A program made the position numbers and the translations under genes. Below are positions 18,105 through 27,184 of a DNA stretch of 64,000 bases, piece after piece; positions within the stretch are counted from its first letter, which is position 1; the number at the start of each line of letters is the position of its first letter. Source of the DNA: Caulobacter mirabilis (GTDB taxonomy: Bacteria > Pseudomonadota > Alphaproteobacteria > Caulobacterales > Caulobacteraceae); the NCBI RefSeq assembly GCF_002749615.1, contig NZ_CP024201.1, forward strand, positions 1,612,001 through 1,676,000, in the 5' to 3' direction. The notes under the pieces are model-generated. The model did no database searches and was not told where the DNA came from. It saw nothing but the letters and a program-made list of their open reading frames with translations.

Positions 18105-18995
18105 ATGAACGCCATCACCGATCGTCATCGCTTCGAGACCGAGGTGGTCGAGGGGCTGACCTTCGTCCCCGCCGGCCCCGTCCTGGGCGCCGAGGTCGAG
18201 GGCCTGGACCTGCGCGAGGAGCTGTCGCCCGGCGTGGTCGCGGCCATCCGCGGCGGCCTCAATCGCTACAAGGTGCTGTTCTTCCGCGACCAGGACATCA
18301 GCCACGAGGACCATATCCGCTTCGGCCGCTACTTCGGCGACCTGGAGGGACATCCGGTCACCGCCACCGTGCCCGGCCATCCGGAGATCCTGCACATCGA
18401 GGCGGCCGACGGGCTGAAGCTGCGCGAGGACATCCTCCCGATCGTCCGCCCGGCCAACAAATGGCACACCGACGTCACCTTCCGCGAGAAGCCGTCCTTC
18501 GCCGGCATCCTGCGGGCGCGGACCCTGCCGCCGCTGGGCGGGGACACGATCTTTGCGGACACCGCCGCGATCTACGCCGACCTGCCCGCCGAGGTGAAGG
18601 AGAAGATCGGTCGCCTGAAGGCCGAGCACGACATCCTGCAGTCGTTCGGCTACCGCGTGGACGAGGCCAAGCGGAAAGAGCTCTCGGAGCAGTATCCGCC
18701 CCGCGCCCACCCGGTGGTTCGCACCCATCCGGAGACCGGCGAGAAGCACCTGTTCGTGAACCACGTCTTCACGACCCGGATCCTCGGCCTCGACGACGAG
18801 GAGGGCAGGGACCTGCTCGCCTACCTCGTCGACCGGGTGAAGGCGCCGGAGTACCAGGTCCGCTTCCGCTGGAGCCCCGACGCCATCGTCTTCTGGGACA
18901 ACCGCGCAACCCAGCACTACGCGGTGCTGGACTACTGGCCGGACTATCGGGCGGTCGAGCGGGTCACCGTCCGCGGGGACGACAAGCCCTTCTGA
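18105..18995 (+). CDS. Second TauD/TfdA-family dioxygenase
   Basis: Fe(II)/2-oxoglutarate dioxygenase of 296 residues, diverged from the gene just upstream but with the same fold. The HxD ligands are in NKWHTDVTF, the late His in [14 protein letters not shown], and the 2-oxoglutarate arginine in AVERVTV. It starts 13 bp after the AtsK-like gene with a GAGG upstream and ends the operon, followed by a strong terminator. The pair suggests that two related sulfur-containing substrates, or two steps of one route, are handled. It is closer in feel to taurine dioxygenase than to AtsK, but I cannot settle the substrate. Confidence 0.85.
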   Translation: MNAITDRHRFETEVVEGLTFVPAGPVLGAEVEGLDLREELSPGVVAAIRGGLNRYKVLFFRDQDISHEDHIRFGRYFGDLEGHPVTATVPGHPEILHIEAADGLKLREDILPIVRPANKWHTDVTFREKPSFAGILRARTLPPLGGDTIFADTAAIYADLPAEVKEKIGRLKAEHDILQSFGYRVDEAKRKELSEQYPPRAHPVVRTHPETGEKHLFVNHVFTTRILGLDDEEGRDLLAYLVDRVKAPEYQVRFRWSPDAIVFWDNRATQHYAVLDYWPDYRAVERVTVRGDDKPF

Positions 18996-19059
18996 GTTTC
19001 CGAGTTCTCTCCCTGGTCGCCGTCTCCCCATGGCGTCCTTCTGGACGGCGACACACCTC

Positions 19060-19098
19060 GGGCCAGGATCGCGGACCGATCCTGGCCCGTCTTTTTTA
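19060..19098 (+). terminator. Rho-independent terminator of the TonB receptor/TauD operon
   Basis: A 12-bp perfect stem (GGGCCAGGATCG / CGATCCTGGCCC) is followed by GTCTTTTTTATT, 65 bp after the last dioxygenase stop. Confidence 0.93.
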
Positions 19099-19221
19099 TT
19101 GAACAATGTTCGATGGTTAGGTGCGTCGGCCTGACGCATCGCATCGCCGCGTCGAGGCCCCATTTGGACCCGAAAGGGTTATCCCCGCTCGTCCGTCCAC
19201 CCCCACAAACCCAGAGTACAG

Positions 19222-19890
19222 ATGCCGACATCCCCCCGGATGCCCTGGAGCCTGATCGTGCGTCGCGGCTACGTCGCGATGGGGTTCGCCCTGTCCTTCG
19301 CCGGCCTGGCCGTCGCCGCCCAGCCGCAGACCCGGGCCGCGGCGAAGAGAGTCGCCGAACATGTGGAGGGCCACAAACCTGAGCCCAGGACCTTCGAGAC
19401 CGTGCTGGTCTGGCAGGGGCTGGATGTGGACGGCGACGGCGCGGCCGACTTCGCCAACCCGACCGGCGCCGCGCCGCGCACCCTGGACGACTTCGGCTCC
19501 GGCGCGTTCGGCGCCCGGCGCGACGGCGGCGGCCGCCGGCACGAGGGCGTCGACTATGCGGCGACGGCGGGGCAGGCCGTACGGGCCCCGATCTCCGGCT
19601 ACGTGACCAAGATCGGCTACGCCTATGGCGACGACGCCGGACTGCAGTTCGTCGAGATCACCAACCCGGCCATCGGCTATGTCGCGCGGGCCTTCTACAT
19701 CGACCCGACCGTGACCGTCGGCCAGGCCGTGCGTCTGGGGACGCGGATCGGCAGCGCGGTCAGCCTGCAGTCGCACTATCCCGGCATCACCGACCATGTG
19801 CACCTGGAGGTGATGAACCCCGCCAAGGCCCGCATCGACGCCAACCGCGTGATCGTCGCCAAGCTGACCACCCGCGAGGTGCGGGGCTAG
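19222..19890 (+). CDS. M23 family metallopeptidase
   Basis: Exported zinc peptidase of the LytM type that probably cuts peptidoglycan cross-links or a related glycine-rich peptide in the periplasm. Of 222 residues, the first 35 form a basic and hydrophobic signal or anchor (MGFALSFAGLAVAAQ). The catalytic domain shows the zinc ligands HEGVD (His and Asp) and HVHLEV, with GQAVRAPISGYVTKIG between them. It is a compact single-domain protein with no LysM or coiled coil. It stands alone behind the operon terminator, with the convergent PepSY gene beyond a palindromic repeat. Confidence 0.85.
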   Translation: MPTSPRMPWSLIVRRGYVAMGFALSFAGLAVAAQPQTRAAAKRVAEHVEGHKPEPRTFETVLVWQGLDVDGDGAADFANPTGAAPRTLDDFGSGAFGARRDGGGRRHEGVDYAATAGQAVRAPISGYVTKIGYAYGDDAGLQFVEITNPAIGYVARAFYIDPTVTVGQAVRLGTRIGSAVSLQSHYPGITDHVHLEVMNPAKARIDANRVIVAKLTTREVRG

Positions 19891-19905
19891 GCTCGGACCT
19901 CATAT

Positions 19906-20011
19906 CCGTCATCCCGGCGAAGGCCAGGACCCAGGTCCAGCCTCGGCTTCATGACGGCTTCTGCGGACTCACAGCTCGCAACTGGGTCCCGGCTTTCGCC
20001 GGGATGACACG
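19906..20011. repeat. Dispersed palindrome (copy 1 of the CCGGCGAAGGCCGGG family)
   Basis: The arms CCGTCATCCCGGCGAAGGCC and GGCTTTCGCCGGGATGACACGG are inverted and enclose about 60 bp, including the conserved AACTGGGTCCCGG. Related copies are at 28050-28141, 44180-44273 and 47511-47617. This one lies between the convergent M23 and PepSY genes. Confidence 0.85.
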
Positions 20012-20016
20012 GAGAG

Positions 20017-21111
20017 CTAGGCCGCCTGCACGGCTTTCCGGACCGGCCGCTTGCGCTTCTGGGTCTTGGGGTTGGCCCAGAAGGTCCAGACCGCCAGGGT
20101 GCCGAGCAGGGCCAGGACGAGGCCCGAGAAGGTCATCACCAGCCGCATGACGACGCCGCCGACCTTGGCGGCATGGATCGGGTACTCGGCGTTGGCGATC
20201 CTCAGGCCCAGCGGCATGGCCTGGGCGTCGCGCGAGGCGACCAGGCGGCCGTCGGCGGGATCGAACCAGAACATCGTCCGGCCGTTGGGCAGCCATTCGG
20301 CCTGCTGGCGCACCCGCAGCGAGATCAGCGCCCCCGGCTTGGCGGGCAGGCCGATGGTGCGCAGCTCCGCGTCGGGGAACCTCGCCCGCGCTGTCTCCAG
20401 CAGGGCCTTGTAGTCGATGTCGGGCGACAGCGGCCCGCCCTTCACGCTCGGCGGCTTGGAGGCGGCGGCCATCACCGACGGTTTGGTGAAGGGCGCCAGG
20501 ATGACGTCCTCGACCGCCGGCAGGGTCATCATCACCCCGGTCAGCATCGAGACGAACAGCACCGGCGCGGCGAGCAGGCCGATGTCGCGGTGGTGCCAGA
20601 CCACGGCGTTGCGCTTGAAGCTGGTCGGCCAGGCCCGCACCGTGAACAGGCGGCGGGTCGGCCACCACAGGATGATCCCGGTGACCACGAAGGCCAGCCC
20701 GACCAGGGCCATGATCCCGGCCGCCATCTCGCCGGCGTCGCCCATCAGCAGGTGATGGTGGAAGTCGAACAGCCAGACCTCCGGCCGCTCCCACTTCGAC
20801 GACCAGCGGGTGACGATCTCGCCGTCCTGGGTCGCGTAGGCGCCGCGGTTCTCGCCGTAGTTCAGGGTGTGCAGCCCCATCCGCTCGCTGGCCAGGATGA
20901 TCGACCGCGGCCGGTCCTCGGCCGAGAAGATCCTGTCGACCGCGCGGGCCACCGTGGCGGCGTCCTGCACCTGGGCGTCGGCCGCGTGCGGCAGGGTCAG
21001 GCGCAGGTAGTCGGCCTCGTGCACCAACAGGGCGCCCGACAGCCCCAGCGCCGCCAGGAACAGGCCGATGAAGCCGCCGGCCCAGCGGTGCAGGAGCCTC
21101 AGGATCGCCAT
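20017..21111 (-). CDS. PepSY-associated TM protein, likely ferric-siderophore partner
   Basis: Inner-membrane protein of 364 residues with four helices in the PepSY-TM pattern: one at the start (LHRWAGGFIGLFLAALGLSG), two after residue 120 and one near the end. Conserved histidines sit around membrane faces (FDFHHHLLMGDAGE, VVWHHRDIGLL), as in proteins proposed to bind haem and reduce ferric siderophores. Its start shares one base with the stop of the TonB receptor gene (TGATG), so both are made together. It probably helps release or reduce iron imported by that receptor; this role is inferred for the family and not proven here. Confidence 0.84.
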   Translation of the reverse strand: MAILRLLHRWAGGFIGLFLAALGLSGALLVHEADYLRLTLPHAADAQVQDAATVARAVDRIFSAEDRPRSIILASERMGLHTLNYGENRGAYATQDGEIVTRWSSKWERPEVWLFDFHHHLLMGDAGEMAAGIMALVGLAFVVTGIILWWPTRRLFTVRAWPTSFKRNAVVWHHRDIGLLAAPVLFVSMLTGVMMTLPAVEDVILAPFTKPSVMAAASKPPSVKGGPLSPDIDYKALLETARARFPDAELRTIGLPAKPGALISLRVRQQAEWLPNGRTMFWFDPADGRLVASRDAQAMPLGLRIANAEYPIHAAKVGGVVMRLVMTFSGLVLALLGTLAVWTFWANPKTQKRKRPVRKAVQAA

Positions 21112-23294
21112 CAGAAGCGGCGTTCCAGGCCCAGGGTGAAGGTGCGGCCGCGGCCGGCGAAGAAGCGGTTGTCGTCGCCGAGGTTGGTCGTGTCGGACGC
21201 GTAGCTGACGTACTGCTGGTCCATCAGGTTGTTCACCGTGAAGAAGACGTCGCCGAAGTCTGCCGCGTAGCGCACCGAGGCGTCCATGACGGCGTAGCCC
21301 TCGAAGCGGCTGTCGCGACCCTTGCGCGGGCTGCGGGCGGCCCCGTCGTAGTCGCGGCCCAGGTAGAACTGGCTCTGGACGCGAACCGTCAGCGGCCCTT
21401 CCTGGTAGGAGGCGGCCAGGTTGAACCGGTCCGGCGAGATGTTGGCGCCGTCCAGGTCGATGTCGACGCTGCCGTCCTGGTTGCTGTCGGCGCGACCCTT
21501 CAGATGGGCGTAGCCGGCGTAGACCTTCAGGCCGGGCAGGGGCGTCTGGACGTTGACGTTCAGCTCCAGGCCCTCGATCTCGACCCGCTGGCGCTGGACG
21601 TCATAGACCTGGGAGACCGGATTGCGGACCAGCAGCGAGCCGAGCTTCGACTTGGACCAGAAATAGGCGGCTGAGGCCTCGATCGGCCCCTTCCTCCACT
21701 CGGCGCCGATCTCCTGGTTGTCGGAGATCACCGGGCTGATGTTCAGGTAGGTGTCGACGTCTTTGCCGGGTTCGGAGATGGAGCGGAGAATCCGGCCGAC
21801 GTCCGGCACGGTGTAGCCCTCGGCGTAGCTGACGTATAGGCGCAGACCGTCCATCGCCTTCCACACCACGCCGCCGTTGTAGAGCGTGGCGCTGAATTCG
21901 GGATCGCCGCCGCCGACCTTCCGCGAGCCGTAGGTCCACAGGGTCTCGAAGTCGTCGGCCTTGAGCTGGACCTTTTCATGCCGGACGCCGGCGGCCAGGT
22001 GCACGCGGTCGTCGAACAGGGCCAGGTTGGCCTGAACGAACGGCGCGACGCTGGTGAACTCGGTCGGCGGCACCCAGTCCCGGGGCGTGCGCATCAGCGA
22101 CTGGCGGGTCTTGTCGCGCAGCGCGTCCAGGCCGACGATTGCGGTCAAGCCCTGGACGAACGGGATCTCGCGCTCGTAGCTGCCGCGCGCGCCCAGCTTC
22201 TCGGACTGGTTGTAGGACTGGTCGAGCAGCGTGCCGAACGGCGCGATGCGGGGATCCTGGAAGGTCGGGGCGCGGTCGGCGCCGAAGATGTCGCGGGACT
22301 TGTTGTAGAAGGCCTGGGCGGTCAGCGAGCCGCCCCACAGGTCGTCGTGGGCGACCTGCAGCGAGACCATCTGCACCTTGTTCGACGCCGGGGCGCCCTC
22401 GGCCACGCCGCGCACGCTGGTGGCGGGGCGGTTGAGGTCGCGGCTGCCGGTCGAGACGATGTAGTCGGCGTCGCCCTTGAGCTCGAAATAGTTGGCGATC
22501 AGGTCGAAGCGCAGGTGGTCGGTCGCCTGCCAGCCGAAGCGGCCGAAGATCGAGCCGCTCTTGGAATCCTGGATCTCGCCCTGGGTGTTGTCGACCGCCA
22601 CGCGGCGACCGTCGCCGTCGTAGAAGGCGCCGCGGGCCTCGTAGGCCAGGCCGATCGTGGCGTCGAAGGCGCCGGCGCGATAGGCGACCAGGCCGGCGGT
22701 CTTCCAGCCCAGGCCGTCGCCGTGGAAGCCGGTGTCGCTGCTGACCTGGGCCAGGGCGCGGCCGGAAATCCCGTCCTCGCGCGGCGCGCCGACGGTGACC
22801 TGGTTCACGACGCCGCCGGTGGCGCCGATGCCTTGCAGGGCGTTGGAGCCGTAGATCAGCTCGACCCGGTCGATGAAGAACGGATCGATGGTGAAGCCGT
22901 CGCGCGAACCGTCGCGGATCGGCGTCGACTGCGGGATGCCGTTGACGGCGTACAGCGGCGAGCGGCCGCGCAGGCTCTCGCCCGAGCCCGACAGCTTCTG
23001 CCGGGTCGGCGAGAAGGACGGCGACAGGGTCGAGACCGCGTCCACCATCGAGCCGCTGATCGCCACTTGATCGACCAGGGTCTGGGAATCGACGACGTCG
23101 ACGGTCAGGGGCAGGGCGCTGGCGGGCAGCTTGGTGCGGGCGGCGGTGATCACCACCTCGGAGACCGAGGCCCCACCGGCGCCGGCGTCGGCCTCTTCAG
23201 CCATGGCGGCGGAGGCTCCGGCCAGGATCAGCAGGCTCGCGCCCGTCGCCAGAACCTTGCTGTGCGTCATCCGCACGCTGCGCCGCGTCATCAT
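21111..23294 (-). CDS. TonB-dependent receptor, probable siderophore/iron type
   Basis: Outer-membrane receptor of 727 residues. The N-terminus holds a signal peptide (LATGASLLILAGASAAMAE). Starts at 23294, 23291 and 23270 are all possible; the last gives the shortest signal. A TonB-box-like segment (VSEVVITAAR) follows, then a plug with VELIYGSNALQGIGATGG and the barrel, ending LGLERRF. The coupled PepSY gene and the Fur-like site at 23338-23354 point to iron-siderophore uptake. The siderophore cannot be identified, and no biosynthesis genes are nearby, so use of siderophores made by other organisms is likely. Confidence 0.9.
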   Translation of the reverse strand: MMTRRSVRMTHSKVLATGASLLILAGASAAMAEEADAGAGGASVSEVVITAARTKLPASALPLTVDVVDSQTLVDQVAISGSMVDAVSTLSPSFSPTRQKLSGSGESLRGRSPLYAVNGIPQSTPIRDGSRDGFTIDPFFIDRVELIYGSNALQGIGATGGVVNQVTVGAPREDGISGRALAQVSSDTGFHGDGLGWKTAGLVAYRAGAFDATIGLAYEARGAFYDGDGRRVAVDNTQGEIQDSKSGSIFGRFGWQATDHLRFDLIANYFELKGDADYIVSTGSRDLNRPATSVRGVAEGAPASNKVQMVSLQVAHDDLWGGSLTAQAFYNKSRDIFGADRAPTFQDPRIAPFGTLLDQSYNQSEKLGARGSYEREIPFVQGLTAIVGLDALRDKTRQSLMRTPRDWVPPTEFTSVAPFVQANLALFDDRVHLAAGVRHEKVQLKADDFETLWTYGSRKVGGGDPEFSATLYNGGVVWKAMDGLRLYVSYAEGYTVPDVGRILRSISEPGKDVDTYLNISPVISDNQEIGAEWRKGPIEASAAYFWSKSKLGSLLVRNPVSQVYDVQRQRVEIEGLELNVNVQTPLPGLKVYAGYAHLKGRADSNQDGSVDIDLDGANISPDRFNLAASYQEGPLTVRVQSQFYLGRDYDGAARSPRKGRDSRFEGYAVMDASVRYAADFGDVFFTVNNLMDQQYVSYASDTTNLGDDNRFFAGRGRTFTLGLERRF

Positions 23295-23337
23295 CTAATC
23301 CCGACCTTTTTGCTAGGAAGTCGGGCTCTATAGGCGA

Positions 23338-23354
23338 TTGAGAGTTGTTCGCAA
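23338..23354 (-). promoter_or_regulatory. Fur-like inverted repeat before the TonB receptor
   Basis: Read on the minus strand the site is TTGCGAACAACTCTCAA, an imperfect palindrome 44 bp before the receptor start. Its arms match those of the two palindromes at 56409-56461. Iron control by Fur or a relative is inferred. Confidence 0.45.
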
Positions 23355-23477
23355 CCTCGTTCTGGGAAGGGTTGCAAAGAAGAAACGCGCACGTGGGCTG
23401 CGAACCGCAGGCGTCCTGCGGCGACGCGCGAGGTCGGGTCCCCGAAAGGGGAGCGATCTTTCAAAATTCAGGAGAAG

Positions 23478-23553
<76 letters not shown>

Positions 23554-23637
23554 GTTCCCGGCTCCGGTCCCTTGCGGTGACTGGCGGCGAGGGCGCGGAA
23601 CATACGCGAAAAGTTCGGGGGCGCAAGGGCGTTTATT

Positions 23638-23979
23638 TTGGCTAGACGAGATATCACTGGAGCCGTTGATTTTCCTTATCTTGAGGCCTTCGCGGCCGGC
23701 GATACGGGCGTGATCGACGAGGTGCTGGGACTGTTCCAGGAGCAGGCTCAGCTGTGGTCGCCGCTGCTTGATTCCGAGTCGGAAGGCTGGCGCGACGCGG
23801 CCCACACCGTGAAGGGCGCGGCGCGGGGAATCGGCGCCCACGCGCTGGCCGAGGCCTGCGAGCGGGCGGAGGCCCAGGGGCCGCACGCGCTGCCCGATGT
23901 CCACGCCGCCCTCGACGCGGCGCTGTTCGACATCGCCGCCTACCGTCACGAGGCGGCGCTCAGGTCATTGCGCGGCTGA
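23638..23979 (+). CDS. Hpt domain protein (histidine phosphotransferase)
   Basis: Single-domain phosphotransfer protein of 113 residues that would relay phosphate between response-regulator receivers in a phosphorelay. The phosphorylatable histidine is in AAHTVKGAARGIGAH near residue 56, with helical flanking sequence (VIDEVLGLFQEQAQLW before, ALAEACERAEA after). The start is TTG at 23638; no ATG is available in frame upstream. It lies divergent from tRNA-Lys, and its last 15 bases overlap the 3' end of the convergent DUF885 gene. No histidine kinase or receiver gene is adjacent, so the partner must be encoded elsewhere. Confidence 0.83.
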   Translation: MARRDITGAVDFPYLEAFAAGDTGVIDEVLGLFQEQAQLWSPLLDSESEGWRDAAHTVKGAARGIGAHALAEACERAEAQGPHALPDVHAALDAALFDIAAYRHEAALRSLRG

Positions 23980-25695
23980 TTTCGCGGCGATCCAGGCCTC
24001 GACGCGGCGGCGCAGCTCGACCAGGGGCAGGGCGCCGTCCTTGAGGATCACCTGGTTGAAGGCCTTCAGGTCGAAGCCTCGGCCCAGCGCCGTCTCCGCC
24101 TGGGCGCGGAGGGCCATGATCTCCAGCCCGCCGGAGTCATAGGCGGTCAGCTGACCCGGCATGACGGCGATCCGATCGATCATGTCCTCGGAAGCCCTGG
24201 CGTCGAAACGGCCGGTGGCGACCAGGTAGTCGACCGCCTGTTTCCGTGTCCAGCCGAAGGCGTGCAGGCCGGGATCGACGACCATGCCCCGCGCCGGCCA
24301 GATGCGGCGCATGATCAGGGCGTCGTCGCTGTCGTACATGCCGGCTTCCTCGGCCAGCGCCTCGGAATAGCGGGCCCAGCCTTCCATGTAGGCGCCGTTG
24401 AAGGTCAGCTTGGCGATGGCGGTGTCGGGGGCGTGCTCCCGGGCGATGGCGAACTGCAGGTGGTGGCCGGGCCAGGCCTCGTGCACGGCGGTGATCGCCG
24501 CCTCGGCCCGGGTCTTGGTCGCCCAGTCGCCCAGCTGGATGCGGTAGACGCCGGGCTTGGCCGGGTCGGGTTCGGGCTCGTAGCGGGAGTTGACCCCGGC
24601 GGCCTCCTCGAAATCGGCGGCGGGCTTGATGACCACCTCCTGCGTCGGCATCCGCTCGACCAGCGCGGCGGTCTTGATCTTCGCCGCCGCCATGAGCGCC
24701 TGATTGTAGGCCAGCAGCTCGTCCTTGGACTTGAAGTGGTTGGCGGCGCTGCCCTTGGACCGCTCGACGATGGCGGCGAAATCGGTCAGGCCGTAGGCCT
24801 GCCGGCCCAGGGCGATGACCCTGGCGGCGTTGGCCTCGACGGTGCGCCGGCCCAGGTCGTAGACCTCCTGCGGCGTCCGGTTCAGCGTCGTCACCGAGCG
24901 CAGGTTGGCCTGGTAGCAGGCGGCGCCGTTCGGCAGTTCAGACACCGCGACGCCGTCGCGCGCCCGGGGCAGGTATTCGGTCTGCAGGAAGTCCCGGTAG
25001 CGGATCAGCGCCGGATTGACCCGCTCGACCATCAGCTTGCCGAACGCCGCGCGGAAGGCCGGGTCCGGATCGCGCTCCGCCGGCGAATAGAAGGGCGAGG
25101 CCTCCGGCTTGACCGAGGTCAGGTCGTTCATCTGGCCGATCACGCGGCCGACGACCGACTTCGGCGCGGCGTAACCCTGGGCCAGGCCCGACCGCAGGTT
25201 GGCGATCTCCTGGTCGAGGAAGGCGGGGACCGAGCCCCAGCGCTTCAGGGCGTCGGCGCGCGCGGCGGGCGAGCCGACCGGCTGGGCGGCGGCCATCTGG
25301 GTGAAGTTGGACTGCCAGCCGTTGAAATGGTTCACGTTCCACAGCTCGGTCCGGCAGACGCGCAGCTGCAGATCGGCTTCGAGCATCTCCTGCAGGACCG
25401 CATAGGTCGCCTGGTCCGGGCCGGAGAGGGCGGCGCGGTCGATGGCGCGCAGCGCCGCCAGGCTCCGGGTCCAGCGGGCGTCGAAGTCGGCCAGGGCGGC
25501 GGGGCTGCGGTCGGCGAAGCGGTCGCGGCCCGGCGCGTCGACGCCGGTCAGGTCGATCAGGCCCGGGTCATAGGCCAGATAGTCCCGCGCGACGGCGTCG
25601 CCCAGGGCGGCCAGCCGCTCCGACGGCGTCTGGGCGAGGGCGGCTGCGCCCCACAGGCTGAAGGCGGCGGCGACGGCCAGGCGACGTCCGGACAT
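23965..25695 (-). CDS. DUF885 family exported protein, probable metallopeptidase-like hydrolase
   Basis: A 576-residue protein with a signal peptide (LAVAAAFSLWGAAALAQ). The DUF885 domain fills nearly the whole length. HEAWPGHHLQ near residue 403 is an HExxH-like motif with additional histidines, and FNGAYMEGWARYSEALAEE follows as in the family, suggesting a zinc-dependent peptidase fold (an inference from the motif). Predicted location is periplasmic. It lies 84 bp downstream of the chorismate mutase gene on the same strand and overlaps the Hpt gene end. The substrate is unknown. Confidence 0.86.
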   Translation of the reverse strand: MSGRRLAVAAAFSLWGAAALAQTPSERLAALGDAVARDYLAYDPGLIDLTGVDAPGRDRFADRSPAALADFDARWTRSLAALRAIDRAALSGPDQATYAVLQEMLEADLQLRVCRTELWNVNHFNGWQSNFTQMAAAQPVGSPAARADALKRWGSVPAFLDQEIANLRSGLAQGYAAPKSVVGRVIGQMNDLTSVKPEASPFYSPAERDPDPAFRAAFGKLMVERVNPALIRYRDFLQTEYLPRARDGVAVSELPNGAACYQANLRSVTTLNRTPQEVYDLGRRTVEANAARVIALGRQAYGLTDFAAIVERSKGSAANHFKSKDELLAYNQALMAAAKIKTAALVERMPTQEVVIKPAADFEEAAGVNSRYEPEPDPAKPGVYRIQLGDWATKTRAEAAITAVHEAWPGHHLQFAIAREHAPDTAIAKLTFNGAYMEGWARYSEALAEEAGMYDSDDALIMRRIWPARGMVVDPGLHAFGWTRKQAVDYLVATGRFDARASEDMIDRIAVMPGQLTAYDSGGLEIMALRAQAETALGRGFDLKAFNQVILKDGALPLVELRRRVEAWIAAKSAAQ

Positions 25696-25779
25696 GGCGA
25701 AACTCCCCGTGGCGCGGGACGCGCGCCGCCGAGAGCCTGCCGCTACGGAGCGGCGTTCTCTAGTGAAAAGTGAACGGCC

Positions 25780-26097
25780 TCAGCCGTTCCGCAGCCTGTC
25801 CCAGGCGCGGAACTCGTAGGCGATGCAGCGGTCGATCATCATCCGCCAGACCGGTTCGGCGATGGCCTCGGACAGGCCGGCCTCGCGGGCGGCGGCCTTC
25901 ACCTTGGCCACAACGTCCTCGATCCGGGCGCGGTCATGCACGACATTGCGGTCCTGCTTGATGCGCGCGGCGGCGTCCATGTAGCCCTGCCGCTCGGCGA
26001 TGATGGCGACCAGGGCCCGATCGAGGGCGTCCACGCCCTGACGGACGTCGGCCATGGTGGTGCAGTCGGCGGGGGCGACGCGAGGGTCGATCGCCAT
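25780..26097 (-). CDS. Chorismate mutase, AroQ class
   Basis: Small all-helical enzyme (105 residues) that converts chorismate to prephenate in phenylalanine and tyrosine synthesis. The first helix reads DVRQGVDALDRALVAIIAERQGYM, quoted here as VRQGVDALDRALVAIIAERQ, with the expected Arg and Glu. AARIKQDR supplies the active-site Lys, and WRMMIDRCIAYEF ends the fold. The size and pattern are of the PchB/AroQ group, so isochorismate pyruvate-lyase activity cannot be excluded. I use the ATG at 26097; the frame is open back to 26163, but that would overlap the LysR gene. The LysR gene ends 22 bp upstream on the same strand. Confidence 0.85.
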   Translation of the reverse strand: MAIDPRVAPADCTTMADVRQGVDALDRALVAIIAERQGYMDAAARIKQDRNVVHDRARIEDVVAKVKAAAREAGLSEAIAEPVWRMMIDRCIAYEFRAWDRLRNG

Positions 26098-26119
26098 AGT
26101 CAGTACATCTTTGGGCACT

Positions 26120-27076
26120 TCAGATACCGGCGCCGTTGTCCATGGTGCGGAGGGCGGCCTCATGGGCCGCGGCCTCCTCGGTGAGCCAGGAGACGAACGC
26201 CTTCACCTGCGGCAGCCGTCCCTTGGTCTTGGGATGGACGACGTAATAGGCGAAGTCGACGGCGGTGGCGATGGGGAAGGGCGTCACCAGGCGTCCGGCG
26301 TCGAGATCCGCCTGCGCCAAGGTCCTTTTCGCCAGCGCGACGCCGCGTCCGTTGGCGGCGGCCTCGATCACCAGGCTGGATTGATTGAACCGCGGGCCGC
26401 GGGTGCCGTCGACGGTCTTCACCCCGCGGGCGGCGAGCCACATCGCCCAGTCCGGGCAGGAATCGTCGGCGTCCGGCGAACCGTCGTGCAGCAGGATATG
26501 ATGCGACAGGTCCGACGGCTCGTTCAGCGGATTCTGCTCCAGCAGAGCCGGCGACACGACGGGAATCACCGTTTCGCTGAGCAGGCGGGTGACCTCCAGG
26601 CCCGGATAGCGGCCGCCGCCGTAGCGGATGGCCAGGTCGATCTCGCCGCTGGCGAAGTCGACCACGTCCATGCCGGCGCTCAGCCAGACGTCGACCTGGG
26701 GCTGGGCCTCCTCGAACTTGCCCAGCCGGGGGACCAGCCACTTGGCGGCGAAGGACGGGGCGGCGGTCAGGGTCAGGCGGCGGCCGTCCACGGCGGCGGT
26801 CAGCAGGCTGGCCGCCTCGGCCAGGCGGTCGAAGGCCTCGCGCAGCGCGGGCAGGGCGGTCTGGGCCGCATCGGTCAGCAGCAGGCCCTTGGGCGTGCGC
26901 TTGAACAGGGCCGCGCCGACGTAGTCCTCGAGGTTCTGGATCTGCTGGCTGACGGCGCCCGGCGTCACGGACAGCTCCTCGGCCGCGCGGCTGAAGTTCA
27001 GGTGGCGGGCGGCCGCCTCGAACGCGCGCAGGGCGTTCAGCGGGGGAAGGCGGCGGCGCTCGATGGTGCGTTCCAT
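26120..27076 (-). CDS. LysR-family transcriptional regulator, GcvA-like
   Basis: Regulator of 318 residues. The N-terminal winged helix reads PPLNALRAFEAAARHLNFSR, then AAEELSVTPGAVSQQIQNLE, the arrangement of GcvA-type LysR proteins. A periplasmic-binding-like effector domain follows from about residue 95 (LTLTAAPSFAAKWLVPRL, EIDLAIRYGGG). The ATG at 27076 is chosen because homologues start just before ERRRLPPLNAL; an upstream TTG would add 33 residues of unrelated sequence. It is divergent from the cobA-cysI-cysH operon, which would be a natural target, and is followed on its own strand by chorismate mutase. Effector unknown. Confidence 0.88.
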   Translation of the reverse strand: MERTIERRRLPPLNALRAFEAAARHLNFSRAAEELSVTPGAVSQQIQNLEDYVGAALFKRTPKGLLLTDAAQTALPALREAFDRLAEAASLLTAAVDGRRLTLTAAPSFAAKWLVPRLGKFEEAQPQVDVWLSAGMDVVDFASGEIDLAIRYGGGRYPGLEVTRLLSETVIPVVSPALLEQNPLNEPSDLSHHILLHDGSPDADDSCPDWAMWLAARGVKTVDGTRGPRFNQSSLVIEAAANGRGVALAKRTLAQADLDAGRLVTPFPIATAVDFAYYVVHPKTKGRLPQVKAFVSWLTEEAAAHEAALRTMDNGAGI

Positions 27077-27184
27077 GAGAATTCCTGATGCCCCCGGCAG
27101 AAGTCTTGGTTTGCGATCTGAGCCTCTCGAACCCAGTTTGCAAGCGTCCGGGGACGTATCGGCCCTTTTCGTCAACGGATGAGC

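Noticed and set aside
19101..19111. The palindrome GAACAATGTTC before the M23 gene, considered as a LexA or other operator
   Set aside because: It does not match the direct-repeat GTTC-N7-GTTC pattern of alphaproteobacterial LexA and is short enough to occur by chance.
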